A DNA stretch of 7,249 nucleotides, from contig CAMLIA010000202.1 of the NCBI GenBank assembly GCA_946479905.1, positions 1 through 7,249 on the forward strand. Direction: 5' to 3'. The notes beneath the pieces are model-generated. The model did no database searches. It had not been told where the DNA came from and saw only the letters and a list, made by a program, of their open reading frames with translations. The stretch is from an uncultured Frankiales bacterium (GTDB taxonomy: Bacteria; Actinomycetota; Actinomycetes; Mycobacteriales; SCTD01). The number at the start of each line of letters is the position of its first letter. Within the stretch, counting starts at the first letter, position 1. The position numbers and the translations under genes were made by a program. Shown here piece by piece: positions 1-6,998 of this stretch.

Positions 1-54
1 TGCGTCTCGGCGGAGCCGAGCGGGTCGTGCGTCTCGGCGGAGCCGAGCAGGTCA
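1..54. repeat. 27-bp tandem repeat, two copies, each with a perfect hairpin
   Basis: Bases 1-27 and 28-54 match at 25 of 27 positions; the differences are G/A at 22 versus 49 and G/A at 27 versus 54. Each copy holds the inverted repeat CTCGGC-GGA-GCCGAG (6-20 and 33-47), a 6-bp stem with a 3-base loop. The period is a multiple of three, so the minus-strand gene reads it as a nine-residue repeat, LGSAETHD plus P or L. The array meets the window edge, so the copy number is a minimum. It may be an intergenic-type palindromic repeat that now forms the end of the coding region. Confidence 0.85.
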
Positions 55-923
55 GCACTGCGCGTGGGGGCGGCGCCCTCGCCGACGCTGCGGACCCGGG
101 AGGCGACCAGCCACCGGACGGCGAGGCCGACGGCGAGCACTGCCCGCAGCGGGGCCCAGCGCAGGCCCTGGTAGTGCTCGGACAGGTAGCCGTAGAGCGC
201 CTTGTGGTGGGCGCGGAGCATCGTGCGCGGGACGACCTTGGTCGATGCCCCACCGATGTGGGTGATCACGGCCGAGGGCACGTAGACGTTCTGCCAGCCG
301 GCCTCGGCGAGTCGGCGGCAGAGGTCCATGTCCTCGCAGTACATGAAGTACTTCGGGTCGAAGCCGGCGACCTGCTCCCACGCCTCGCGACGCAGCAGCA
401 GGCACGATCCCGACAGCCAGCCGGTCGGCCCCTCGACAGGCGACCCCTGCTCCGCCCGGTAGGACCTCGTCCACGGGTTGGAGGGCCAGAACGGCCCGAG
501 CAGTGCGTGCCCGATGCCGCGGCCGAGGGACGGGAACGCCCGGGCGGACGGGTAGAGCGCGCCGCCGGGGGTGGTGATCGCGGGACCGAGGCTGCCGGCG
601 CGCGGCCAGCTCTCGGCGGCCTTCAGCAGGGTGTCGAGCGAACCCGGGGACCAGGTGAGGTCGGGGTTCGCGACGACCAGCCAGTCGCCCTCGAAGCCGG
701 AGGCGCCCAGGTTGGCGGCCTTGCCGTAGCCGAGGTTGCTGCCGCTCTCGACGAGCGTGAAGTCACCGGTCGGCGGGCCGGAGGGCGAGGCGTTGTCGAC
801 CACCACCACCTCGTACGGCTCGGTGGTCGCCTCGGGGAGGCTGCTCAGGAAGCCGGGGAGCACGGCGGCGGACTCCCAGGTGACGACCACCACCCGGATC
901 CCTGCGCGGCCCGAGGCCGGCAT
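1..923 (-). CDS. wbbL: WbbL-like family 2 rhamnosyltransferase (3' end outside window)
   Basis: The visible part is 307 residues with no stop before the left edge. It is a GT-A fold glycosyltransferase of family 2. Seen: an N-terminal nucleotide-binding strand VVVVTWES (11-18), VVVVDNAS (39-46), the metal/nucleotide motif NPD (86-88), the acceptor-side segment GHALLGPFWPSNPWT (138-152), WLSGSCLLLRRE (169-180), and the ED motif in FMYCEDMDLCRRL (193-205). This pattern matches my recollection of actinobacterial WbbL, which moves L-rhamnose from dTDP-rhamnose to decaprenyl-PP-GlcNAc on the cytoplasmic side of the membrane; mycobacterial WbbL is about 300 residues, so little beyond the tail is missing. 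The ATG overlaps the stop of the preceding glycosyltransferase as TGATG with no Shine-Dalgarno sequence, suggesting translational coupling. Odd: the last 18 visible residues come from a 27-base tandem repeat. The family is secure; the exact donor and acceptor are inferred. Confidence 0.87.
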   Translation of the reverse strand, partial: MPASGRAGIRVVVVTWESAAVLPGFLSSLPEATTEPYEVVVVDNASPSGPPTGDFTLVESGSNLGYGKAANLGASGFEGDWLVVANPDLTWSPGSLDTLLKAAESWPRAGSLGPAITTPGGALYPSARAFPSLGRGIGHALLGPFWPSNPWTRSYRAEQGSPVEGPTGWLSGSCLLLRREAWEQVAGFDPKYFMYCEDMDLCRRLAEAGWQNVYVPSAVITHIGGASTKVVPRTMLRAHHKALYGYLSEHYQGLRWAPLRAVLAVGLAVRWLVASRVRSVGEGAAPTRSADLLGSAETHDPLGSAET

Positions 924-2059
924 CAGCCCGAGAGGGCGCGGGCGTAGCTCGCGAGGTGCGCCTCGGCGCTGTGCGCCCAGGTGAACTCGAGCGACCGCTG
1001 GTGGCCGGCCTCGCCGAGGGCGGCCCGCCGGTCGGGGTCGTTCAGCAGGCTGGTGAGTGCGACCGCGATCGCGTCGGAGTCGGGCTCGGTGTAGGCCACC
1101 GCGTCTCCCCCGACCTCCGGCAGGGACAGCCGCTGCGTCGTGAGGACGGGCGCGCCGCAGGCCATCGCCTCGAGCACCGGCAGGCCGAAGCCCTCGCCGT
1201 GCGAGGGGTAGGCGACGAGCAGTGCGCCGCCGAGGAAGCCCGGCAGGTCGGTGAAGCGCAGGTAGCCGGGCCGCAGCACCCGCAGGTGCGACGGCACCTC
1301 GCTGATGGCGGCGTCGATGGTGTCGTCCCAGCCGGTGCCACCCGCGAGCACCAGGGCCGGGGCGTCGTCACGGTCGGCACAGGCCTTGACCCAGCCGCGG
1401 ACGAGGCCGGGCACGTTCTTGCGGGGCTCGAGCATGCCGAGGAAGGCGATGTAGGGCTGGCCGGCGAGACCCAGGCGGGCCTGGACCCGCTGCTTCTCCT
1501 CGTCCGCGGGGACGTGGAACGTCTGCTGGTCCACGCCGTGGTAGGCGACGTCGAGCAGGGTGGCGTCCGCGTCGAGGATGCGGATGAGCTCGTCCCGGGT
1601 GGCCTTCGACGGCACCACGCAGCGGGCCGAACGCCGCAGTGCGGTGCGGGTCGCGGAGCGGAAGAAGGTGCCCTTGACCGAGGTGTGCAGGTCGGGCTCG
1701 GTGAAGAAGGTCGCGTCGTGGATGGTCACGACGACGGGTCGGCCGGCGCGCAGCGGCATCGTGTAGTGCGGCGAGTGCACGACCTCGGCGCCGACCTGCT
1801 GGGCGACCAGCGGCAGGCCGGTCTGCTCCCACGCCAGCCGTGCGGGGCGGTGCGCGATCGCGGCGGGGCCGGCGATGACCTTCGCGTTCGGCGCCATCCG
1901 GCCGTAGCGCTCGGCGTCCGCGCGCTGCGAGGCGATGGCGAGGTCGGCGTCGGCCTCGGCGAGAGCGCTCACCAGGCCGTCGACGTACCGACCCACCCCA
2001 CCCCGGTCAGCAGGAACTGCGGTGGCGTCGACGAGGACGCGAGGTCCAACGTCGCTCAC
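923..2059 (-). CDS. GT-B glycosyltransferase, family 4 type (mannosyltransferase-like)
   Basis: This is a 378-residue cytoplasmic or membrane-associated transferase that would add a sugar from an activated nucleotide donor to a growing glycan. Seen: a glycine-rich N-terminal loop RGGVGRYVDGL (19-29); HSPHYTMPLR (95-104) and VTIHDATFF (111-119) in the acceptor-side Rossmann domain; the interdomain/donor segment FLGMLEPRKN (206-215); and the family-4 E-x7-E donor motif in GEGFGLPVLEAMACG (288-302), with Glu289 and Glu297. The length is normal for the family. The start is GTG at 2059, with GGAGGA six bases upstream, the clearest ribosome-binding site in the window. It lies 39 bases after another family-4 gene, and its TGA overlaps the ATG of the WbbL-like gene. 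The family is certain from the motifs; the sugar (mannose is common among such proteins) cannot be told from sequence. Confidence 0.93.
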   Translation of the reverse strand: MSDVGPRVLVDATAVPADRGGVGRYVDGLVSALAEADADLAIASQRADAERYGRMAPNAKVIAGPAAIAHRPARLAWEQTGLPLVAQQVGAEVVHSPHYTMPLRAGRPVVVTIHDATFFTEPDLHTSVKGTFFRSATRTALRRSARCVVPSKATRDELIRILDADATLLDVAYHGVDQQTFHVPADEEKQRVQARLGLAGQPYIAFLGMLEPRKNVPGLVRGWVKACADRDDAPALVLAGGTGWDDTIDAAISEVPSHLRVLRPGYLRFTDLPGFLGGALLVAYPSHGEGFGLPVLEAMACGAPVLTTQRLSLPEVGGDAVAYTEPDSDAIAVALTSLLNDPDRRAALGEAGHQRSLEFTWAHSAEAHLASYARALSG

Positions 2060-2065
2060 ACGTGC

Positions 2066-2071
2066 TCCTCC
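2066..2071 (-). promoter_or_regulatory. Strong ribosome-binding site GGAGGA
   Basis: On the minus strand GGAGGA lies six bases before the GTG at 2059. The match and spacing fix that start codon. Nearby genes of the same run have weak or no such sequence, so this gene probably initiates translation independently. Confidence 0.8.
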
Positions 2072-2098
2072 GGTCGGGTCGGCTGGCCATGCCTCACC

Positions 2099-3127
2099 CT
2101 ACGCCTGTCGCGGCCGGTCCTGACGCAGGTCGGCGTAAGCGCGCCAGAGCGTTTCCGCCGCGTTCCCCCAGCTGAAGGCGGCGGCCCGTCGGGGACCGGC
2201 CTCGCGGAGCCGCGCGCGCAGCGCCTCGTCGGTGGTGATCGCGTGCAGGCCGTCGCGCAGCTCGGCCAGGGGGACGGCCAGCGCGGCCCCGCCCGCGACC
2301 TCGACGAGCGCCGGTGCGTCGGAGGTGAGGACGGGGGTCCCGAGGCTCATCCCCTCCAGCAGCGGCAGGCCGAAGCCCTCGTCGTAGGAGGGCACCACCA
2401 GGGCGGTGGCCCGGCTCATCAGCACCGCCAGGTCGGGGTCGCTGACCCGGCCCAGCAGCCGGGCTCCCGTCGGCGCGTCCCCCCAGCCCTGCGGTCCGGC
2501 GCACAGCAGCGGCAGCGACCCGTCGAGGGCGGCGGCCAGCTCGCGCAGCCCCTTGCGGGGCTCCAGGGTGGCGACGGTGAGCAGGTAGCGCTCCGGCAGG
2601 TCCAGCCTGGCCGCGCGCTCGTCGGCGTCCGCCGGCAGCGCCAGGTCGGGGCTGACGCCCTCCCCCACCACGAGCACGTCGCGCACCGCGACGTGGCGGG
2701 CCAGCTCGTCGGCCACGGCCTGGGTGGGTACGACGACCAGGTCGGCCGTCGCCGCCGCGCGGGCGATCACGGTGCGGTGCCAGGCGACGCCCCGGGGGGT
2801 GAGGGTCTCCGGGTAGGTCCACGGCACGGCGTCGTGCACGGTCACCACCAGCGGCCGGTCGCGGCGCGGCGGGTGCAGCGGGGTGGGGGCGTGCACGACG
2901 TCGGCGCGGATGCCCGGCCCGCGACCGCGCTCCCAGGCGGCGATCAGCGGGCGTCGCGGCAGCGGCAGCCGCCGCCACTCGCTCGCGCGGTGCCAGGCGG
3001 TCCAGCCCTCGACGTCGGAGCCGGCGGGTGCGGTCTGCCGGAGGGCGCGGAACAGCTCGCGGCTGTAGCGCCCGGTGCCTCCGGGGACCGGTGCCAGGCA
3101 CTGCTCGAGGAGGACGCCGACCCGCAC
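2099..3127 (-). CDS. GT-B glycosyltransferase, family 4 type (second of tandem pair)
   Basis: This 342-residue protein has the same architecture as the next gene downstream. Seen: VPGGTGRYSREL (14-25) as the N-terminal glycine loop, ADVVHAPTPLHPP (75-87), VVTVHDAVPWTYPE (94-107), LTVATLEPRKG (183-193), and the E-x7-E donor motif in DEGFGLPLLEGMSLG (249-263), with Glu250 and Glu258. It most likely transfers a hexose from a nucleotide- or lipid-linked donor in the cytoplasm. The chosen start is GTG at 3127, ten bases after the stop of the SpoIID-type gene. No Shine-Dalgarno sequence precedes it, so it is probably coupled to translation upstream. The shared motifs suggest a paralogue of the neighbouring glycosyltransferase, but the N-terminal acceptor halves differ, which fits successive, different transfer steps. 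The specific sugar is unknown. Confidence 0.92.
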   Translation of the reverse strand: MRVGVLLEQCLAPVPGGTGRYSRELFRALRQTAPAGSDVEGWTAWHRASEWRRLPLPRRPLIAAWERGRGPGIRADVVHAPTPLHPPRRDRPLVVTVHDAVPWTYPETLTPRGVAWHRTVIARAAATADLVVVPTQAVADELARHVAVRDVLVVGEGVSPDLALPADADERAARLDLPERYLLTVATLEPRKGLRELAAALDGSLPLLCAGPQGWGDAPTGARLLGRVSDPDLAVLMSRATALVVPSYDEGFGLPLLEGMSLGTPVLTSDAPALVEVAGGAALAVPLAELRDGLHAITTDEALRARLREAGPRRAAAFSWGNAAETLWRAYADLRQDRPRQA

Positions 3128-3137
3128 CGGGGTGACG

Positions 3138-5972
3138 CTAACCGGTGATGCGGTAGGAGAGGGTGACCCGGAGGCCGGCGAGCACCCAGCCCTCCCAGAC
3201 GATGCCGAACGGCTCGCTGGCGGTGCGGGGCGAGCGGCCGTTGCCGGCGAGCAGGAAGTAGAACCGAGCGGTCTCCCCGGGAGCGATGTACGTGCCGCCC
3301 GGCCGCGTCAGGTTGGACAGGATGGTCCCGGGGCGCAAGGTCGACAGCCAGGAGGTGTCCGCCGACGGCGATCCGCCGCTGGTGAGCGAGGCGCTCCGGA
3401 CCGGGCTCGACGCGTTGATCGCCCAGGTGACGTTGCCGGTGTTCTTCACGTCGTACCAGGTCCTCGCCGTGCCGCTCGACGTCAGCGTCACGGTCGGGTG
3501 CACCGCGACGACGGAGCCGGAGAAGACCCCCTGCCGGACCACGACCGGGACCGTCGAGGTCGGTCCGTAGGCGCCCGACGGTCCGACCGGCCGGAAGCCG
3601 ACCGCGTAGCTGCCGGCAGCGACCTTGAAGGCGGACAGCGGTACCAGCCACTCGCCCAGCTCGCCGGGGTAGACCTCCGCCTGACCGGGCCTGCTCAGGT
3701 TGGACGACAGCGCCGGCGGGCGGCTGCTGGAGCTCCAGGCGGCGGTGCGGAACGGCGATGCCGTGGTCGTCGTCAGCCCCTCCGACCCGACGGTCCACGG
3801 CGAAGCTCCGATGTTGCGCAGCCGCACCCGGACGGTGGTCGTGCCCATCGGGCCGTTGAGCAGCGTCACCTTGGGCGAGGCGTAGAACCGCTCAGCGGCG
3901 CGCGCGGCGGGGTCGGTCCGCACGACGACGAGGGTGGTGACCGCGCCGTCGAGCCAGTGCTCGCCGTCCCAGACGGGCTCGAAGCTCTCGACCGTCGTCC
4001 CGGCCGGCCGGCCGTTGCCGTGCAGCACGAGGTCGTAGTGGCCGGTGCTGCCCGGCCCGACAGGGGCATCGGCCTGCAGCGCAGCAGGACGGGTCGGTGA
4101 GACCCAGTCGCTGCCGGCGGAGACGCTCGTGCGGTTGCGGTCCCTGGACGTGGCGAGCCGCACGTTGCCGGACACCGGCCACGTGATGTTGCCGGTGTTG
4201 GTGGAGGGGATCCGCACCGTGGTGCTGCCGGTGCGGGGCACGACGACCGTCCGGCCGTCGGCGAAGACCGAGGGGGGCTCCGAGCCGGACGGTGTCGTCG
4301 TGGCCTCCGGTGTCCCCGCGCGGGCGGAGAAGACGGGGGCGGCCACGGGGATCGTCCACGACACGGTCGGGCCGAACAGCCCGCCGGTGCTGTAGCGAAG
4401 CCGGTAGCTGCGCTTGTAGGTGCCCGGCTCGACGTCGTCGCCGTCGAGGTCGAAGCGGAACTCGGCGGTCTCACCGACCTGGACCGTCGTCGTGTTGGTG
4501 GGGTCGGTGACGTTCTTGCTGAAGACGCCGGGACGGGTGCTGTTGCCGGCGAGCGGGTCCGGTGTGCCGGGTGCCGTCGCCGAGGTCAGGTGGATCCCGG
4601 CGACCGGCCAGGACTGGGTGCCGGTGTTCTTCAGCTGTACGGCGAGCTGGCCGGCGTGCGCGCCCGGCGACTGCACCAGTGACGGGGCGCCCGAGGCGAC
4701 GACCAGCTTGGCGTCGAGCGAGCCCTTCACGTGCCACCAGTTGGACCGCAGGCCGGTCGAGGAGCCGGGCCAGCTGTGCGCGTTGTAGATGCCGGCGCCG
4801 GTGGTGGTGACCGACGTGGCCGCGCCGGTGCTGTCGTGGCCCTCGAGCACCACGGTCAGGACGCGGCCGCCCCACTCGCCGTTGCCGTCGCGTCCGGTGA
4901 CCCGCAGCCGGTCGAGGGTGCCGACCGCCGGGAAGCGGGCCTGGATCTGCGCGGCCGTGATGGTCGCGGTCCAGGAGTGCACGGCGCTGCCCGTGACGCC
5001 GTCCCAGTCGTCCTGCTGCGCGACGAGGTAGGGCAGCCCGCCGTCGACCGACCAGCCGCCGTTGCTCGCGGAGAACTCGGAGAAGATCGGCTGGCCGTTG
5101 TAGGTGCGGACGACGCCGCTGGTGGCCCGCACCGCGTCGTTGGTGCTGGTGGCCTCCAGCGGCGTCCGGGTCCCGCTCGCGGAGTACAGGTTCGTGCCAC
5201 CGAAGACCTGGCACTGGGTGGTGTCGCAGATGTCGAAGACCTGGTTCGCGGGGGCGTGCGCCCGCTTGTACGCGGCGTAGGTGCGGGCCGCGATGGCCTG
5301 GGCCTGCAGCGCCGCGGCGGGCCAGGACGAGCTCGACTCCCGCGGCACGACCCCGAACAGGTAGTCCTCCATGCTCATCACGGCGACCGAGTACACCGTC
5401 GTGCTGGTGCGGTACGACGCCTGGACCCCGGTCCGGTAGTCGCGGCTGCTCCCGTCCGGCAGGGCGACGCGGACGAGCGCGGGACCGCTGAACCTGACCG
5501 GCCCGACGAAGGTCGTGTGCCCGGCCAGCGCGAACGTCGTCCAGGTGCTGCCGGTGAGCGACGCGATCCGGAACCCGGTGCTGTCGTGGGTGGCGCGCCA
5601 GCGCGTCGGGCCGCTCGGCAGCGTCGTGGTCGCGCCGCTCGCGAGGTCGGTGACCTTCAGGCCGGTCGCCGGGTAGACCTGGAGGTCGCGGCCCTCGTCC
5701 GCCTGCAGCAGCACCCGGATCGGGGTGTTGGTCAGCGCCGTCTTCGCGGTGTGCGGGTAGTAGAAGCCGGTGATCTGGTCGGCGGTCTTGCCGAGCTCCG
5801 CGGCGCCCTGCGCGCCGTACTGGCTCATGCCCCGTCCGTGGCCCCAGCCGTGGCCCTCCATGGCGAACGAGCCGTCCGGCGCGGGGGCCGCGATCTCGTC
5901 GGCGCGGGCCGGCGCGGGCGCGAGCACGGGTGCGGCGAGCGCCAGGGCGAGGGCGAGAACGAGCGTGCGCAC
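3138..5972 (-). CDS. Secreted SpoIID/LytB-domain peptidoglycan-active protein with four Ig-like repeats
   Basis: This 944-residue exported protein has a signal peptide at 1-24 (hydrophobic Leu/Ala run, probable cut after ARA). A SpoIID/LytB region spans roughly 35-410. GHGWGHGRGMSQYGA (40-54) is followed by a FYYPHTA segment, and then the catalytic-type helix VVPRESSSSWPAAALQAQAI (208-227), whose Glu212 aligns with the glutamate needed for lytic transglycosylase activity in SpoIID. Next come a Cys249/Cys254 loop (ICDTTQCQVFGG) and FSEFSASNGGWS (297-308). SpoIID itself cleaves glycan strands lacking stem peptides; LytB-type relatives modify autolysins. Residues 418-944 hold four Ig-like repeats marked by KNTGTQSWPV, TNTGNITWPV, RNIGASPWTV and KNTGNVTWAI. 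The start is GTG at 5972 with AAGGAG 11 bases upstream. The domain assignment is firm; the role in polymer attachment or wall remodelling is inferred from the glycosyltransferase neighbours. Confidence 0.92.
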   Translation of the reverse strand: MRTLVLALALALAAPVLAPAPARADEIAAPAPDGSFAMEGHGWGHGRGMSQYGAQGAAELGKTADQITGFYYPHTAKTALTNTPIRVLLQADEGRDLQVYPATGLKVTDLASGATTTLPSGPTRWRATHDSTGFRIASLTGSTWTTFALAGHTTFVGPVRFSGPALVRVALPDGSSRDYRTGVQASYRTSTTVYSVAVMSMEDYLFGVVPRESSSSWPAAALQAQAIAARTYAAYKRAHAPANQVFDICDTTQCQVFGGTNLYSASGTRTPLEATSTNDAVRATSGVVRTYNGQPIFSEFSASNGGWSVDGGLPYLVAQQDDWDGVTGSAVHSWTATITAAQIQARFPAVGTLDRLRVTGRDGNGEWGGRVLTVVLEGHDSTGAATSVTTTGAGIYNAHSWPGSSTGLRSNWWHVKGSLDAKLVVASGAPSLVQSPGAHAGQLAVQLKNTGTQSWPVAGIHLTSATAPGTPDPLAGNSTRPGVFSKNVTDPTNTTTVQVGETAEFRFDLDGDDVEPGTYKRSYRLRYSTGGLFGPTVSWTIPVAAPVFSARAGTPEATTTPSGSEPPSVFADGRTVVVPRTGSTTVRIPSTNTGNITWPVSGNVRLATSRDRNRTSVSAGSDWVSPTRPAALQADAPVGPGSTGHYDLVLHGNGRPAGTTVESFEPVWDGEHWLDGAVTTLVVVRTDPAARAAERFYASPKVTLLNGPMGTTTVRVRLRNIGASPWTVGSEGLTTTTASPFRTAAWSSSSRPPALSSNLSRPGQAEVYPGELGEWLVPLSAFKVAAGSYAVGFRPVGPSGAYGPTSTVPVVVRQGVFSGSVVAVHPTVTLTSSGTARTWYDVKNTGNVTWAINASSPVRSASLTSGGSPSADTSWLSTLRPGTILSNLTRPGGTYIAPGETARFYFLLAGNGRSPRTASEPFGIVWEGWVLAGLRVTLSYRITG
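3141..4721 (-). repeat. Four Ig-like protein repeats (about 125-145 residues each)
   Basis: Approximate limits are residues 418-545 (4721-4338), 546-690 (4337-3903), 691-813 (3902-3534) and 814-944 (3533-3141). Each has an Asn-x-Gly-x3-Trp core with the Asn at 449, 592, 720 and 844, giving spacings of 143, 128 and 124. Most have a later Trp/Arg-Pro stretch (such as DWVSPTRPA and SWLSTLRPG) and a closing beta-rich strand. They resemble the NBR1-type 'next to BRCA1' Ig-like fold and probably serve as a stalk or a wall-binding region. The boundaries were set by eye. Confidence 0.75.
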
Positions 5973-5983
5973 TGCGGGGTCAG

Positions 5984-5989
5984 CTCCTT
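5984..5989 (-). promoter_or_regulatory. Probable ribosome-binding site AAGGAG
   Basis: AAGGAG on the minus strand lies 11 bases before the GTG at 5972. The spacing is long, but the site is the only purine-rich match in the 69-base gap, and the start puts a good signal peptide directly at the N-terminus. No TANNNT box or GGAAC/GTT pair at usual spacing is visible in this gap, so the gene is probably read through from the upstream membrane-protein promoter. Confidence 0.55.
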
Positions 5990-6041
5990 CGGGGTCGTTG
6001 CTGCGTTCCCCCAGAGGTCAGGCTCGCACAGCAGCCCCTTG

Positions 6042-6968
6042 TCACCGGGGAGCGACATCCCTGCGCAGCGCGAAGCCGACCCCCGCCCAGAGCACGTCGC
6101 CGAGCGTCTGGACGCCCCGGCTGAGCAGCGCGACGGCCGTCGCCTCGGGCTGCTTGGCGATGCCGGCGAGCGCCAGCACCAGGATCGCCTCGCGCACACC
6201 GGCGCCGGCGGGGGCGATGACGAAGAGGAACCCGGCCGTCCAGGCCAGCGCGTACCCGCCGGTGCTCACCAGCAGCAGGTGCTTGCCCGCCTCGTGCGGC
6301 TGGGCCAGCACCAGCGGCAGCAGGTGGATGCCGTAGCAGGCCCACATCGCCAGCGCCCACCCGACGGCGGCGAGCACCTGACCGCCGTCCAGCGGCTGCT
6401 CCGGGAGCGGGCGGCGCAGCGTCCGCAGCGCGGTCCGGACCAGCCGGTCGAGCACGGGCGGCGCCAGCGCGACGACACCGACCGGGAGCGCCAGCAGCGC
6501 CCACCAGTACTGCCGGAGCACGTCCGGGCTGGTGAACGGCAGCACCGCGGCGGCGACCAGCAGCCCCGTCGCGGTGAGGACCCCGAGGAACACCAGGCCG
6601 GCGGTGACGATGCGGGTCCGCGGGACGCCGTGGTCGCGTGCCAGCTCGGCCTGGGCGGCCACCGCGAACACGTTGCCCGGGAGGTACTTGCCGATCTGAC
6701 CCACGAAGAACACGTGCAGGCTCAGCCGGACCGGCATCCGGCTGCCCAGCGCGGCGAGCAGCGCGCGCCAGCAGAACGCGCTCGCCAGCAGGCCGGCGAG
6801 GGTCGCCGCGAGGCTCTCCACGACCGCGAGCGGCCCGATCCGCCGGAACGCGTCGCCGAGCTGGTCGGACTTGCCGTTCACCCAGAGCCCGATGAGCACC
6901 AGCGCGACGACCAGGAACGCCACCCGGACCAGCTGGCGTGACCGAGATCGCGGCGAGGGCTCGGTCAC
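6042..6968 (-). CDS. Polytopic membrane protein, LPG-synthase-TM/flippase-like (UPF0104/AglD type)
   Basis: This 308-residue integral membrane protein has about seven or eight hydrophobic helices (near 13-30, 47-72, 83-91, 119-145, 155-172, 197-222, 230-252 and 258-270). Family hallmarks seen are VGQIGKYLPGNVFAVAAQAE (89-108) and the AGAGVREAILVLAL stretch (254-267), as in the transmembrane half of lysylphosphatidylglycerol synthase. The soluble synthase domain of MprF is absent, so it is the membrane-only form, whose function is mostly unproven; transport or flipping of lipid-linked substrates is a common proposal. The GTG at 6968 is preferred because TAGGCT sits seven bases upstream, a leaderless arrangement, and the first residues are short and basic before helix 1. 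Starting further upstream at ATG 7013 or 7241 would overlap the divergent gene and add no family sequence. It is the first gene of the minus-strand run. Confidence 0.87.
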   Translation of the reverse strand: MTEPSPRSRSRQLVRVAFLVVALVLIGLWVNGKSDQLGDAFRRIGPLAVVESLAATLAGLLASAFCWRALLAALGSRMPVRLSLHVFFVGQIGKYLPGNVFAVAAQAELARDHGVPRTRIVTAGLVFLGVLTATGLLVAAAVLPFTSPDVLRQYWWALLALPVGVVALAPPVLDRLVRTALRTLRRPLPEQPLDGGQVLAAVGWALAMWACYGIHLLPLVLAQPHEAGKHLLLVSTGGYALAWTAGFLFVIAPAGAGVREAILVLALAGIAKQPEATAVALLSRGVQTLGDVLWAGVGFALRRDVAPR

Positions 6969-6975
6969 GCGCTGC

Positions 6976-6981
6976 AGCCTA
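6976..6981 (-). promoter_or_regulatory. Putative -10 box TAGGCT of a leaderless promoter (minus strand)
   Basis: TAGGCT fits the actinobacterial TANNNT -10 consensus and lies seven bases before the GTG at 6968, so the transcript would begin at or next to the start codon. No Shine-Dalgarno sequence is present. It probably drives the membrane-protein gene and, by read-through, the glycan genes after it. No TTGACA-like -35 is recognisable. Confidence 0.6.
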
Positions 6982-6998
6982 GAGCCGCCCGCCGCCGG

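Noticed and set aside
1..54. The repeat as a CRISPR array
   Set aside because: The units are directly adjacent with no spacers, and the reading frame of a conserved enzyme continues through them.
1..54. The hairpins as intrinsic terminators of the minus-strand run
   Set aside because: There is no T-rich tract after the stems and the coding frame is still open. A role in transcript stability cannot be excluded.
27..947. A 306-codon plus-strand frame opposite the WbbL-like gene
   Set aside because: It begins inside the tandem repeat and lacks any recognisable domain, while the opposite strand encodes a complete GT-A core.
2060..2098. A terminator or promoter in the gap between the two family-4 genes
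   Set aside because: Only a short GGCATGGCC-like near-palindrome and the ribosome-binding site are seen; there is no stem with a T-tract and no -10 box.
956..3148. A 730-codon open frame on the plus strand opposite the two glycosyltransferases
   Set aside because: It is rich in Arg, Gly, Val and Ala with no motif, has no ribosome-binding site, and runs across gene boundaries on the other strand. Such frames arise from third-position GC bias; the minus-strand frames carry the full family motifs.
5973..6041. An extra (ECF-type) promoter before the SpoIID-type gene
   Set aside because: A GGAAC-like string occurs on the minus strand, but no GTT partner lies at the usual 16-17 base spacing and no TANNNT box is present.
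4731..6941. A 736-codon open frame on the plus strand opposite the SpoIID-type and membrane-protein genes
   Set aside because: It is low-complexity, Arg/Gly/Gln/Pro-rich sequence spanning two unrelated genes on the other strand. It is a compositional artefact.
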